From: Formicarius rufipectus
Lineage: Eukaryota > Chordata > Aves > Passeriformes > Formicariidae
DNA length: 64,000 nucleotides
NCBI GenBank assembly: GCA_013399695.1
Contig: VXAU01001250.1
Location: 412,949 to 476,948, forward strand
Direction of reading: 5' to 3'
Shown: piece after piece, positions 48,001 to 60,013 of the stretch
How positions within the stretch are numbered: the first letter of the stretch is position 1
How the letters are laid out: each line of letters begins with the position of its first letter
Program-made: the position numbers and the translations under genes
The notes under the pieces: generated by a model
The model's database searches: none
The model's input: the letters and a program-made list of their open reading frames with translations, nothing else
What the model was told of the DNA's origin: nothing

Positions 48001-51000
48001 AGTTGTCTATTTGGTTCTAATATGTTTTTTGTATTGAAAATTGTAATTTTTTTTCACCCTCAAAAAACAGATGCAATCTCAGTAAACATAATTTCTCTCT
48101 CATAATTTTTTGAAGTTTATCTAATGTGTGCTAGCTCTTGTTGGGTTTTGTTTCAGATAAAAGCCCTTCTCAGATACAGCTGCAACCCAACAAAGTTTAT
48201 ATCCCTTAGATGCCCTGTAGAACATTCCTAGATGATGGCAGTGTATAGTATTTACATTCCTCTTTTACACATAAATTACACCCATGTCCTCACACATGTT
48301 ATTTAAGACATACGTTTGAGAACACATCTCTGCACTTAGCCAAAGGCATTCTAGGTGCAAAGAAGTGGGTAATGTCCTTTTCTCTTTATTATTTGTACTT
48401 CAGTAGCTAAAGTCCTTTGGCAGGTAGGACAGCAAGATCCTTTCTTTTGCTTCAGGGAGGAAAGCAGACAGAGAATGAAGAGTTGAATATGTGTTTCTGC
48501 TGTGAGTGATCTACTAACCAAATGTTATTGCACCTTGTGAGGCTCAGTAATTATTCTAGAGGAGAAGGAAAGCATGATGCAATAGTCTGATATTGCATTC
48601 TGTTGAAAAGGAGAAGACATGGGTCTCAGCTCATGAACCAACTGGAGCAGGGAATTGAAGTATCCATTGGACCAAGAAAGATGTGTCTCTTAGTACTAGC
48701 CTTTATGTTATGCAGCTATGTCCTCTGCCTCTCCCCTTCTGGTGAGAGAGATGGTGAATATTTAATAGTTTCATGCAAAATGGAACAGCTTTTAGAGGAA
48801 GGTTTGAAAAACCCTGTAACATCCTATAGCATTGCTCTTAGGTATTTCCTGTGCAAAACAAATCACCATCATGTGAACAAGTTCATCTATTTGAGTTCCT
48901 CCTGGAAATAGTACTCAAACTACTTAGTTGCTTCTGAAGAGGAAGTTAGGCAATGGTCCACACTGTAATTTTTCAGGAGTGATAATGGTGGGGGTCAGGT
49001 GTTTTTGATTTTAGGAAGTTGTTCTTATCTCACTGAAATGTGAATTAGCTGTCTTAAGAAAATTCTTTTTAAAAGGTGGAGAGCAGAAAGGGGAACAAAA
49101 ATTAAGAAGGTACCTCCTTGCTGCCCGAAATACTGATTTTCCCAAACACTGTACAGCCAAGAACTTTTTTGGCTCAAAAAATGTAAATTGGCTTTTGCAC
49201 AGCATTTAATAAAATATTTCCTTTACCAATAGCATAACAGCAATTAAAATTCTAATCAAACCTATATTAACTGCTTATTGTCTTCCACTAGGGAACATGT
49301 TCCATGGCAAACATCGACAGTAAAAGGTTATTTAATCTTTGCAAGAGAAGCAGTCAGTTATGCTAATTCATCTCTTCTTCTGTCAATTTACATTGAAATC
49401 TTGTACAGATCTGGTCTTCTGCATTAGGTGAGTTAAGACACAATTTGGCTTGCTCTGAGTGGAGAAAAAGCCTTTCTTTTTTTTTTTCTGTCATATCAAC
49501 TGAAGTTAGATCTGAAGGAGTTCAAAGCACTTTGCTCTGAAGTCTGCAGGTCATGACTGCAAACAACTAAGAAAAAAAAATATCTGATGGATGGACTTCT
49601 CAGCTGAGGCGAGAGTACATGGTCAAGCAATACCAAAAAAAAAAAAAAAACATAAAATAGTAGAACTTAGTCTTGCAGTCACTAACACCACCTTCTACCT
49701 TTCTGTTTGTATAAATATATTAATAAAGTAGTTAGATGCAGTATGTTGAAAGAAATAAAACCTTTATTTTCTTTGGAATGCATTGAACAAGTCATAACAA
49801 AAGGGGAATAGTCCTTCATATCGTCACACATGAAAAAGCAGGCATGTTGCCTTTTTCCCTATGTCACAGCCTCAATCTATGGGGTTCCTTTAGCTCCCAG
49901 TGTTCCAAGTTTGTGATCTTTGGTTGTCACTTTCTGGATGAATATTATCAAAACCAAAGTCATAGCAGAGATGAAGATTCAGGGCTCTGCCTTCTAATAC
50001 TTCTAACTTTGCTTTCTGGTATCTAGTTTCAGCTTTGAAGGTCTGAATGATTTCTCACTTCCACTTCTCGATGTTTGTTTCTCAGTTTCATCTCTTACAA
50101 GAGCATCAAACCTCCCTTGTCTGCTGTCTTTCTTTTTCTCCCTGGATGATTTTTGCTTCGATTGATGAAAACAGGAGCAGCTCCATAGATAAGAGAGACC
50201 TGAAAACCACATGTATTTTTAAAGAAAGTTTCACAAAGGAGGGAACAATTGTCTTATAAATGTCTGGATAAAAGCTAAAAATAAATCAAATAGGTATTTA
50301 TACTTTAAATAATGTACTGATTGTTTCTCTACTGTAAAGCCCTCATAGTAGATCAATACCGTTTACAAGATTCACTTCCAGCAAGCAGTAAAAGTCTTTC
50401 ACTTTAGCAGTTTCCAACCATTTAACCTTGTTAAAAAGACAGCTAAAACATCAGTTGGGGGATTTTCTCCTAAACTGAAAAGGATCGATTAGTTTTCATG
50501 ACATTCACTGTGATGATGCAGGATTAAGGAAGAGGTAATATGGGAGAAAAAATGGAAAGAAGTGAGTGTACCTCTTTTAAGTTAATGAAATAAATTACAT
50601 ACTTCTGCTCAACAGGAGTTAATCTGCTTGGAGAGATTGACTTTTTTACAATGCTGTGTTAATAACTAGTTCTCTTTACACGTGTAGTATGGATTGCCTT
50701 TTAAATTGATTTCACTTTATGTATGCAAAAGCAATGGCTCTAATAGAATGGTCTGTGGCATTTGTCATGTCAAATCAGTTAGGCAACAGTAAAACTTTGT
50801 GATCAATGCCACTTCAGCTGAGAGGGGTATTCATTATTAGTAAACTCTAAAAGAACTATGCACGGTAATTAAATAGAAATGAATCATTCTAGGTTTTGGA
50901 GTTAATAAACAAAGTGATTACTTAGGCCAGCTAATGAATGCATTTGTGTGATCTCAGATCAACAAACCTTTGTTAATAACACGTCAAGAAACAACACAGC

Positions 51001-51926
51001 AAGTAGACCCAATTTAGCAACTACACTGCCAAAAAAGAGAATTTCTGAGGGAATAAAAAAGACCAGATACTTGAATTCAGCATATTTCTTGTTCAAAATG
51101 TGTTCTTTTTGCCCAATTTTGTGTCTTTAGTAATTTTTTTTAATTCTTCATAATTTTCCCTGAGGACTGCACTGTATTTTTTAAATTAAATTTAAATAGT
51201 AACCTCTTGCTCTTTAACTTTTTTTATTATTATTATTATTTCAGCTATAGGATGTAAGTTATATGGCTTATGGCAACAGTGTATAAATCTGAAGAAGAAA
51301 AAGAGAAAACTTGAAGATATTCAAAAAAATTTGTGCCGGGTAGATCCTTATGCATATTTATAAAGTATCAGAAGATGATAAATGAAATTATGTAGACAAA
51401 TTAATATTAAAGCTATGCCATTATTTCTGATTTATAACATAAGTTCTTTTTTCACCAAGTACTAGATAACTACTAAAAACCAATAGTTTGAAATTATTAA
51501 ATTTGTTTCAGGGGATTTTCTAAGTTTTCATCCAGTAACATTGTGCTTTGAACCTCATGAATTATGTCATCTGACTAAAGAAAACCAGAGTATCTGTAAC
51601 CAGATTCCATTATTTAATCTGTTTTGGACTTCTTTGTCTCATAAGAGGCTTTAAACTAGTACAGAATTCTGTGCAACTGTGAGGAACCTGTGTAAATATT
51701 AAACAAGTGTCATTACGTGTCTGTGTACAATTGTAGTTAGTCATATTAAGGAGTATAAATTTGTTCAGGTAGCTTAATGAAATGGCTGTTCCCTATTCAC
51801 TGATGTTTTGCTCATTGTACATTAGTCCAGAGACTCAAAGAAAACACGCTTGGCAGATAAACCTGAATTCATCATTCCTTCAGTTTTCTACATAGTAAAA
51901 TACCTTTTGTAAAGCTTAGTTTTTCA
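45046..51926. other. Long unrecognised AT-rich stretch with possible conserved segments
   Basis: No gene or named repeat is supported. A CTTT run lies at 46784-46803, an A run at 49635-49650 and an ATT run at 51228-51241. Segments 47680-47990 and 50590-50945 lack repeat signatures and are dense in homeodomain-like ATTA/TAAT cores. They read like vertebrate conserved non-coding elements, but that cannot be shown without an alignment. Confidence 0.45.
46784..46803. repeat. (CTTT)n microsatellite
   Basis: Short CTTT tetranucleotide run. Confidence 0.85.
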
Positions 51927-52336
51927 TTCTTCTCCTATGAAGGCAGGCTGAGATAGTTGGAGCTCTTCAGCCTCAAGAAGTGAAGGCTCTAAAGAGACCT
52001 TAAAGTGGCCTCCCAGTACCTAAAGGGGGACTTACAAGAAGGATGGAGATTAACTTTTCACAAGGCATGTAATGATGAGACAAGGTGGGGCTGGCCTTAA
52101 ACTGAAGGACATTAGGTTTAGATTGGATATTAGGAAGATATTCCTTACTGTAAGGGTGGTGAGGCACTAGAACAGAAGGAAGGACTCCTTCCCTGGAGGT
52201 GTTCAGGACCAGGCTGGATGTGGCTCTAAGTAATTTAGTCAAGTGTAAGCTGTCCCTGCCCATAGCAGGTGGACTAGATATGAATGATCTATGAGGTCTA
52301 TCCCTAACCATTCTACAATTATATGACTTTATGATT
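51927..52336 (+). mobile_element. CR1 LINE, 3' fragment
   Basis: CR1 ORF2 C-terminus starting at the 'SYEGRL' region (TCTCCTATGAAGGCAGGCTG) and passing through the LFSLKK-, WPPSTYKGGL-like and 'HWN'-equivalent segments. The ORF2 end is at about 52230-52250, then comes a short 3' end (GAGGTCTATCCCTAACCATT) and degenerate ATTCTA/TATGACTTTATGATT octamers. Small deletions (for example the missing 'NRLP' part at about 52175) mark an inactive copy. A minus-strand open frame at 52000-52311 is its shadow. Confidence 0.9.
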
Positions 52337-54950
52337 AATTACTAATATCTCACATTTTCCACATTTTCCTTTAAGTACACCCATCAACAATTTTTCCATA
52401 TTTCCTGACAGTAAGGAATCTAGCTCTTAATTTAATCATGGTCTGATTTTCTTCTCCTACAAGTTTTCACACTGGAATGCCTCTCCAAAGACAGGGAAAA
52501 GTCAAACTATGTAAGAAGCAGTGTCTAAAGTCCTAGCAATAGTAAGTTTGAATAGCAGTTTCCTGAGAGATGTTCAGTGAAATCTAAGGAGTGCAGAATA
52601 CTCTGCATTTTGGGGAAATCCAGAAGGAGATGACATTTTTGATATCTTATGCCTGGTAATGGACTTCTCTGTTCCTTGTAAAACTTGGAGTGGTCAATGG
52701 GGTGGGCGTCTGTCATTGGTACTGCCATTTCCTATAACCAAAAGGTTTGTTTCATCTGTATCAGCACTGGACAGCATTCCAATATCAAAGTCATTTGTTA
52801 CAAGCAAATAAATTTTCAAAGCCCAGTAGCTTAGTCCTTGTTGATATGAGATGAAAACAGGCATGCTGTGAGGAAAACCATACACAAATTATTTTTAGTT
52901 TAAATAAGATGGAGATTTTATGGATTTGGGTCAACAGAGATCATACTAAAAATGTTCCCTGCTTCATTCTAATGAGTTTAAAGGATGGTTGCTCTATTTT
53001 CCTTTCAATCTATTTTTATTCCATTAGTATGTAAGTACAATATGTTACTGTGGAATAAAACAAACTCACTCCTGAAAATATATGAATGCAGGAGACTCCC
53101 CTAAAATTTTATTCTAGACTGAAATCCTCTACAAAGGTCAATATCTGAGTATTGAAACAATCACTTTCCTGAATATAGTCCTGATATTTTAGCAAATATG
53201 TTAGATGTGGCCAAATTGTTCACAACAGAAACGCAAAATCTGCCTCCAGGTAGAAAGATCTATTCCTCCAGGGAAATGTAAGTTTGATCTAGTCAGACAA
53301 CAGAAAGAATTTTGCCTAACAATGCCTGCAATGTGATTCTTTTCACATTGAAGTTTGGAAAAGATATTAGGAACCTTTAAAAAGGTTAAGCCCTGCTCTC
53401 TCTGTGCTTCAGTCTGAAAAATTAATAGGGCCAAAACTCCTGCTATCTCTATTTGTTCACAGTCCGATAAATATACCTGCATAGTGAGTGGTTCATTTCA
53501 ACAGAGATGGCTGTGTGTTAGTGGAAAAGGGAGACATCTGGATAACCTGAACAATGTGACTCACCCACATGCAATGAATGATACAGAAGAGCAGAATGTT
53601 TGCTTGGTCCTCAAGTCATTTTACTTCTTCAGAAGGACACATGATCAGAAAGCTGGGTTCACAGCCAGTCTGGGATACTGTGAGGAAATAATAAAGAGGG
53701 CAGAACTCTCTCCCTTCACAGTCCTGAGAATGTCCCTTAGTAATGAGTGTAATGAATGCCCCTTTGTAATGAGTGCAGTGGTTTAGATGTCCAATAAACT
53801 GAAGAAGCAAGGGTTTGTGACCAAGAGATGTCTTTGAACATTTCCCAGGTGACAGAGGAAACTGACCTAGAGTTCTTTTGGACATTGGGTGTACCACAAA
53901 GTTCTCCAAAGTCTTAAGCACTGCCAGTTTAACAAGCGTATGCAGAAAGAAAGATGAGAGATATCTGGTTTATCTCTAGAAAAGATGCAGCCTACATCCT
54001 AAGTCTCTTAGTCTACAGGAAGAGTACAGAGAAGAATTTATGAATGCATTAGCTAAGTGGGGAGTTTCCAAACTTTCAGCCAGAAGAGACTCTTTTAGTG
54101 AAAAGCCCCTGGGAAATGAGATTTCAATAGATCTGCTTCTCAAAGACACTATTATAAATTCAGATGCTCACCTAACTGCACTGTCTGGACATGGACCTGA
54201 GGAATCCCCATTTAGGTTCCCTTTTGGAAGGGATAGGTAACTAAAATGTGAGTACAAAAGTCCTCTATGCATTTCATCTCTTAACTTTGTTCTTCAAGGT
54301 TAATAGAGGCATAGTATGTGTCTCAGTTGAGGTGAAAGTGTTGTCTTCTTTAACAGACAGGAAAAGTTTCCTAACAAATATATTTTCAGATTGAAGTCGT
54401 CTCAGTAAAAACTCCCTGAAAAAAAGAAAATTGCTAAAACTTATCTCCTAATCCTATACATTTGGCTTCAGTACTGAGCAGCTACATGCATTTTACAGCA
54501 CATCAAAAGGTAAAATAGTCTCTCTTCAAATACAAAGTGAAATAACCCCAATCAAGACCCAAAATTTCTAACACTAATACTAATTTGCAAGATTAATGTT
54601 TATGTGAAATAGAAGTAGGGTCTTTATGAAAATGTTATTTGCCATCATGCCGTACAGTGTATTTTTAAGATTTTGTTTTGCAAAAAGAGCATCCTGAGGT
54701 GTCTCTACCCTTATTATGGACAATGCTTGCATTTTGAAAATATAATTTGAGCAAACAGACAGTAACTATAACAATTTCATTTCACATTTAAGTTACTAAA
54801 AATGTCATGTTGCTGTTCAAAATGCCTTTTCAAAATTAGATTCTCTAAAATCAAAACATGCCCTTTATTTGAATTTCAGCTGGCTGTCAATAGCTTCTTA
54901 GCAGGCTAGGCTTTACAAAAGGAGTTCCTAGAATAGATTAAAATTGGGGT
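52337..54950. other. Unrecognised intergenic DNA
   Basis: No gene is supported. Open frames near 53201-53482, 53484-53786 and 53616-53921 overlap on opposite strands and show no motif that I know. Confidence 0.5.
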
Positions 54951-54993
54951 TAAAACAAACAAACAAACAAACAACAAACAAACAATAACAACT
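54951..54993. repeat. (CAAA)n A/C tract
   Basis: AAAC/CAAA repetition over about 40 bp, the reverse-strand style of the T/G tracts. Confidence 0.9.
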
Positions 54994-57077
54994 TAACTTT
55001 TTTTTAAATTATTTTTTCCTTCTTTATTTTTTGTATGTGTGTGCACAAAAAGTAAGATGGTTTCTTTATTCAAAGGCTCAAACTGGACAAATTACATTTT
55101 GTTGCCTTGACTCCTTGTTTTCTTATTGTCTGACAGTTTCTTTAGTTTTTGTAAACCATGTTTATCTCTGCTGGTGTAAGAAACCATTCCTGGTGGTGTC
55201 ATTTATTTGTATATGCCATTCAAATATTTCAGGACTCTTTAATATCCCTATCACAACATATAAATAAAAAATATTCTTTATTTTTCATACAAAATAAATC
55301 TTTTATATAGTTAAGCTTTCAATAGACTAATTTTATTGAAAAGGGAGCAGCAAAAATAAATCTAAACCAATTTTTGATTCCATAAAACAAAATTAGAAAA
55401 CAGAAGTAATGTGCCTTGTTAGATCACGAGGTATAGCCAGAAAAAGTAGACATGAAGATCTTTCTTGACCAAAAGCTTTAGATCTGACTGATGATTGCCA
55501 TATTGACTGCTTAGATTTTCTGTCCTTTCCAAGTATGACAGATGTAAAGTAAGATACACGCAGGTATTCCCCAAAACGCCACAGCAGTGAAAGGAATTCA
55601 GAGGTTTATTTGAAGGCAGGAATACTAAAAATTTTACAAAGAAAAAACTGGCCATGCTTCTGGAGCACAGGGCCTGAAGAAAAGGCAAAAACTTCTTTTA
55701 GTTCCCAGGCTTTATTGTCACCTCTGGTGTCCCTTCCCTGGCTCACTGCCAGCAGGACCTGTAACACTCTGAGGATTTATCTCTCCTCAGACTAGAGAGA
55801 TACTGCAGTTTTTCTCTGGTATACAAGGAGAAGGGAAAGGAAAACATATAACTATTGGTAAGAAAAGTACTCTTAGGCAGAAAAGGCTTCCTAAGAAAAA
55901 CTAGTTCTAGTTTCCCATTACAAACTCTTCTGAAAAGGATATCTATGCCTACAACAGGTATTATTTTTTCTAATATGGAGCAGGTATATTTGGGAAATTC
56001 TTCCTGAAGTGTGGAGTTTTCTCCGTAGAGACTCTAGGGGGAGGGCATCAACCTGCTTGCAGTTCCAGAGGTGGCTATACAGAGATGTACACTCTAAGTC
56101 AATTTACCACAAGGTGTTGCATTTAACTTGTAAAGCAAAAGAAGTGGTAACAAGTTTATTGGTATAACACAGTGATTTAACTTTCTATAGTAAATGCAAC
56201 AGTGGGTGAATCAGATTCAATGCAAGGTACACATGATTGTTTACTGCATGGAGGACAGGGTCAGACAGAACTGTCAGGGAGATCTGCCATTGGGGCATGA
56301 GAGTCAGAAAGGACGCTGTTATTTTTACACTCCTTTCTTGAGTGGAGTTTACACACAGTCTGGATCTGGACTTAGTCATCTATTCATGTCTAAATGATTA
56401 GAAACACACAGTCAATGCTTCATATCACTCAGGTAATATTTCAAGGTCATTTTCCAAGGAATCTCTCAACCTTGAGGAGTAACATTGAGAGATGTCTCTG
56501 CTCCAGGGGAGATGCTGGCTGCAGCCTCTGCCCTGCAGGAGAGATCAAAAGGCCCTGTGCTGTCCATTCTTTATGGCGTGGGGCAGTTGACTCAGAGTCA
56601 TATTCACATATCAGCTGTATTTGGGGCTGGTGTGTGCTCAACTAGCCCTTGCCTGCCGAACAGGGTATATGACACTGAACTATTGCATCGGTAAAGCAGA
56701 TGCAGCCATCACAAGCACCACTGGTGGCAAATGCTCAGAGGAAAAGGTGGGTGGAGGGGAAAGAGGAGAACCAATCGCTGTTGTCTACTCAGTTCTGGAA
56801 AAACATGACTTTAACATAGGGAAGCATATCTGAACTAACTATAGAATTTTAGCAGTGAAGACTGTTCAAGCTGCAAACACCTAGCAAGACTGCATTGTGT
56901 ATATACAGTGTGTATACTATGTCAGTGTACATAATTATCTATACCATTATACCTTAGTCATTATTTTTAATGCATTATTATTTATCTTTAATTTTTACTA
57001 GAGATTTAAGTCAGTCTGGAAATGAATATATATTTTACAAACAAATAAGTTACATGTTCTCTGAAGTGTGATTCTCT
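54994..57077. other. Unrecognised intergenic DNA
   Basis: No gene is supported. The slightly GC-richer segment 56190-56780 has several short overlapping frames without recognisable domains. Confidence 0.5.
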
Positions 57078-57199
57078 GGAGATGTAGATGCTGCATTTCA
57101 GGACATGGTTTCATGACGGACTTGGCAGGGTTAGGTTTGCAGTTGAACTTGATAATATTGTAGATCTTTCCACCCAAAAGACTCTGTTCTATGATCTGG
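57078..57199 (+). mobile_element. CR1 LINE 3' terminal fragment
   Basis: About 120 bp of a CR1 3' UTR. GATGTAGATGCTGCATTTCA and GGACATGGTTTCATG are followed by GACTTGGCAGGGTTAGG, GAACTTGATAATATTGTAGA and TCTTTCCACCCAAAAGA, ending in CTGTTCTATGATCTGG. This wording is the typical end of the CR1 group whose UTR contains 'GACATGGTTTAGTGG'. It differs from the 3' ends at 14.8, 25.1 and 52.3 kb, so at least two CR1 subfamilies are present. Confidence 0.85.
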
Positions 57200-58479
57200 A
57201 TACTTCTCAGCTAATGAAATCTTAAGTAATCTCTAAACTTCCTCTGGGCAGCATAGTCAGAATTATTTTCCTCAGAACACTTTTGGATCTCGGGTTGCTC
57301 TTGTTTCTCAGGTCTGGTGTTAGTACTGGGGAGTGCACAGAATATTGAGGAAGTGCTGAGTGGGTGGCACAGCTCTGTGAATAAACCCAGTGACAGAAAC
57401 TTACAGATTTCCATCTTGATATCAATTCCAGATATAGTAGGATACTCAAGACAGGTTTGTTCATAGTCAAGGTCTAGTAGATATGACCATCTATGCTGAG
57501 CAATTGCAGATGGAAGATTCAGAATGTTGAATATTTCTTAATTAAACGTAGCCATGTAACAGACATTTGGGTGAAGATCTGGTCAACTATTTGAGGCTTC
57601 CCAAAAATGTCCTTTTATCTACTCTTGAAGTTCAGCTGCTGGTGCTTAGCACACTACAGGATTGGGGATTTTCATGTCTGAATTTCCATGGATGTGAAAT
57701 TGGAATAATATCTAATAATAACCTGTCTTGCAAGGATGCTTTGCAGATCACACAGTTAATATTTGTACAACACTTCTAACATGTGAAGTGCTATGAAATA
57801 ATTATTACTATATCTGAATCTTCTGTGTAGGTTCTTTTATATTAAATTTCTGTAATACAGTGGAATTATTTGTCTGCATCTGTCTGTGTGTGAAGGAAAG
57901 TGAAGGACAAGTGCACTTCACCCTCTGAAGGAAAGTTCAGGACAAAACGTAGGTCAAGTTTATTTTTATTTTTTTAAATGGCTATGTTCATCCTATCACT
58001 ATCATAGTCAGCAAGTAAGAACTAGCCAGGTGATACTAAGTAGAGCTTCGAAGAATGATGGTAGCTCTTGAGATTTTACAGCTAATCACAGATGATTAAT
58101 GGGGAAGTTACTTTAAAAAACCAACTACCTCTCCTGTTTGATTGCTAATTATTCATGAAAGACTAAGAACAAGAGTATGCTGCAGCAGGACAACACATTT
58201 TTAAACATCACAATAAAAGAAAAATTGATCACCTAGTTAGTATGCAGGCAGCTAAGTATAACAGGGTCAGCTGTGCTAATTTGAGAGTCAGATTGGGATC
58301 TTAGCAAAGACTCTTAGAGCCAAGTAGCTTATTTCAGAGTTTCAGTTAAAGATGAACTGACCAGGTTTGTGCATATCCACATACATCTATGATGAGATGT
58401 TTAGATGTTTGCTCAGTGACCTTGCTACCAAACAGAAAACTGAACTATTCCAGCAAATAAAATACCAAGAAGTGGTTCA
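57200..58479. other. Unrecognised intergenic DNA
   Basis: AT-rich sequence without a supported gene. A partial local duplication (GAAGGAAAGT..AGGACAA) occurs twice in 57891-57944. Confidence 0.5.
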
Positions 58480-58684
58480 GTTTCGGTTTGGGTGGGGTTT
58501 TTTTGTTTGTTTTTTTTTGGATGGTTGGTTGGGTTTTTTTAATTGTTTGTTTGGTTGGGTTTTTTGGTTGTTTTCTTTTTCATTTGTTTGTTTTGGTTTT
58601 GGTTTTGTCTTTGTGGGTTTTTTTTGGTTGGTTTTTGTTTTGGGTTTTTTGTTTTTGGTTTTGGTTTGTTTTGGTTTTTTTTTG
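58480..58684. repeat. T/G-rich low-complexity tract
   Basis: About 205 bp almost only T and G, the longest of the four T/G tracts, with TTTGGTTGG, GGGTTTTTT and TTTTGG words. Apparent hydrophobic (plus) and Lys/Pro/Thr-rich (minus) open frames of 99-115 codons are artefacts. Confidence 0.92.
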
Positions 58685-59750
58685 AACACAGCTAGGAGTT
58701 TTCCATGCCTATGAAGAAGCTGTGTTTCCTGAGTGGTTTGTATCAGAAAACCAGAAACATGCATAAGCTTTTTCATTATTCATGCATTTTTCCCTTTTGC
58801 ATTCTTCAAGAATACATTATTTAATAGGTGAAAACCAAACCAAATGAAAAATAAAACTAAAAGATCAGCTAAGATTTTAAACAATAAGAGAAGGACAATT
58901 TTTGTCCCTTCAGAGTGCAGTTTCTTCAGGTCTAATACATTTTATAGCTGCTTTCACTATTCCTCAACTCATTGGATAAGCCAAGGTGCCAGTTTTTTTT
59001 AATTATTATTTTTATTTTCTTTCTTTCTTTTCTTTTCTTTATTGTTTTGGGTTTTTTTTCCATATAAGAATCCTTAGACCATAAAATTCTGATTCTGCTT
59101 TATGGATGACTTAACTTAGTACATGAGTAGTCCCTAGGCTGCCAGTTCCTCACAGTAGCAAAGAGATGCAGTGGTTGGCTGAAAGGGCTTTTAATCCTAT
59201 ATTTATCACAATACAAACAAGGGTCATGTACATAAAAGCAAATAAAGGAAAAAATAGAAGTACTGGGCTACACTGTAGTCTAAATTGCACTACCTGAGTG
59301 GGAAAAAAGTTAGTTTTATTGATATATAAAAGAAATATCAATCATATTTCTGTATGAAAGCTGCAATTCCTTCAGGCAAAATAATTTTATTTAGCTGTGT
59401 GAAGAATACCTACATAGTTTTACATTCTATGAAATCAAAAGGGGATTTACTAGTACTCCTGTCATTTTAATTGAAGGATTAAAATTAGAGGAGAAATATG
59501 AAACAGTTCAGGGAGAAGGAGCTGGACTGAGGATAAAGTCCTTTGAGTGATGCTGGTTTAGACACTGCAAAGCAGTGAAGCAAGAGTGGCATATTTGTGC
59601 TCCAAAACCAAGAGCCTCCCATGTGGAGGATCACTGGGCTGCAGGTGGCTTTCGCCTTGAGAGGATGCAGCTGTAGGCATGGGAAAACAGAAAAAATACA
59701 CTTGTGGCCTTGTGCCAGGCCTGGGAAAGCAGAGGAAGGAGAAAAACAAC
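58685..59750. other. Unrecognised intergenic DNA
   Basis: No gene is supported. A CTTT/TTCT pyrimidine run lies at 59017-59040. The segment 59510-59750 is more GC-rich and might be part of the retroelement to its right. Confidence 0.45.
59017..59040. repeat. (CTTT)n pyrimidine microsatellite
   Basis: Imperfect CTTT/CTTTT repetition. Confidence 0.85.
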
Positions 59751-60013
59751 TGTGAATAACAAGATATGTTTTGAGACTTACCAGCACGAGGAGGGATGCT
59801 GACCACCTATCAGAAGATTAAGAAGACTAAGATTTGTGGACAAGAACAGCTAGCCAATGACATGTAGCACAGATGCATGTGGACAGTAGGAAAATAGTAT
59901 AAAAGATAAGCTTGGAGTTAATAAAGTGCTTTTTGTCATTTGCTTTTGCCTGACAAAGCCTGAGCCTGTGTCTTTAGTCTGTCACACTCCCTCAGCTCAC
60001 CTGCAGTGCTACA
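59751..60013 (+). mobile_element. Compact LTR-like unit (plus strand)
   Basis: It carries the retroviral LTR layout on the plus strand: a CCAAT box at 59855-59859, a TATA box (TATAAAAG) at 59898-59905, AATAAA at 59920-59925, and then a T-rich and C-rich U5-like end to CTACA at about 60013. The close TATA-to-AATAAA spacing is typical of LTRs with a short R. The left border is uncertain. TGTGAATAAC at 59751 is a candidate start, but no matching target duplication is seen. GC-richer sequence upstream (59510-59750) may be internal or U3. Confidence 0.6.

Noticed and set aside
52000..52311. 103-codon minus-strand gene
   Set aside because: It is antisense to the CR1 ORF2 C-terminus.
58367..58776. 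115-codon plus-strand and 99-codon minus-strand frames
   Set aside because: They are created by the T/G tract at 58480-58684, with no codon or domain signal.
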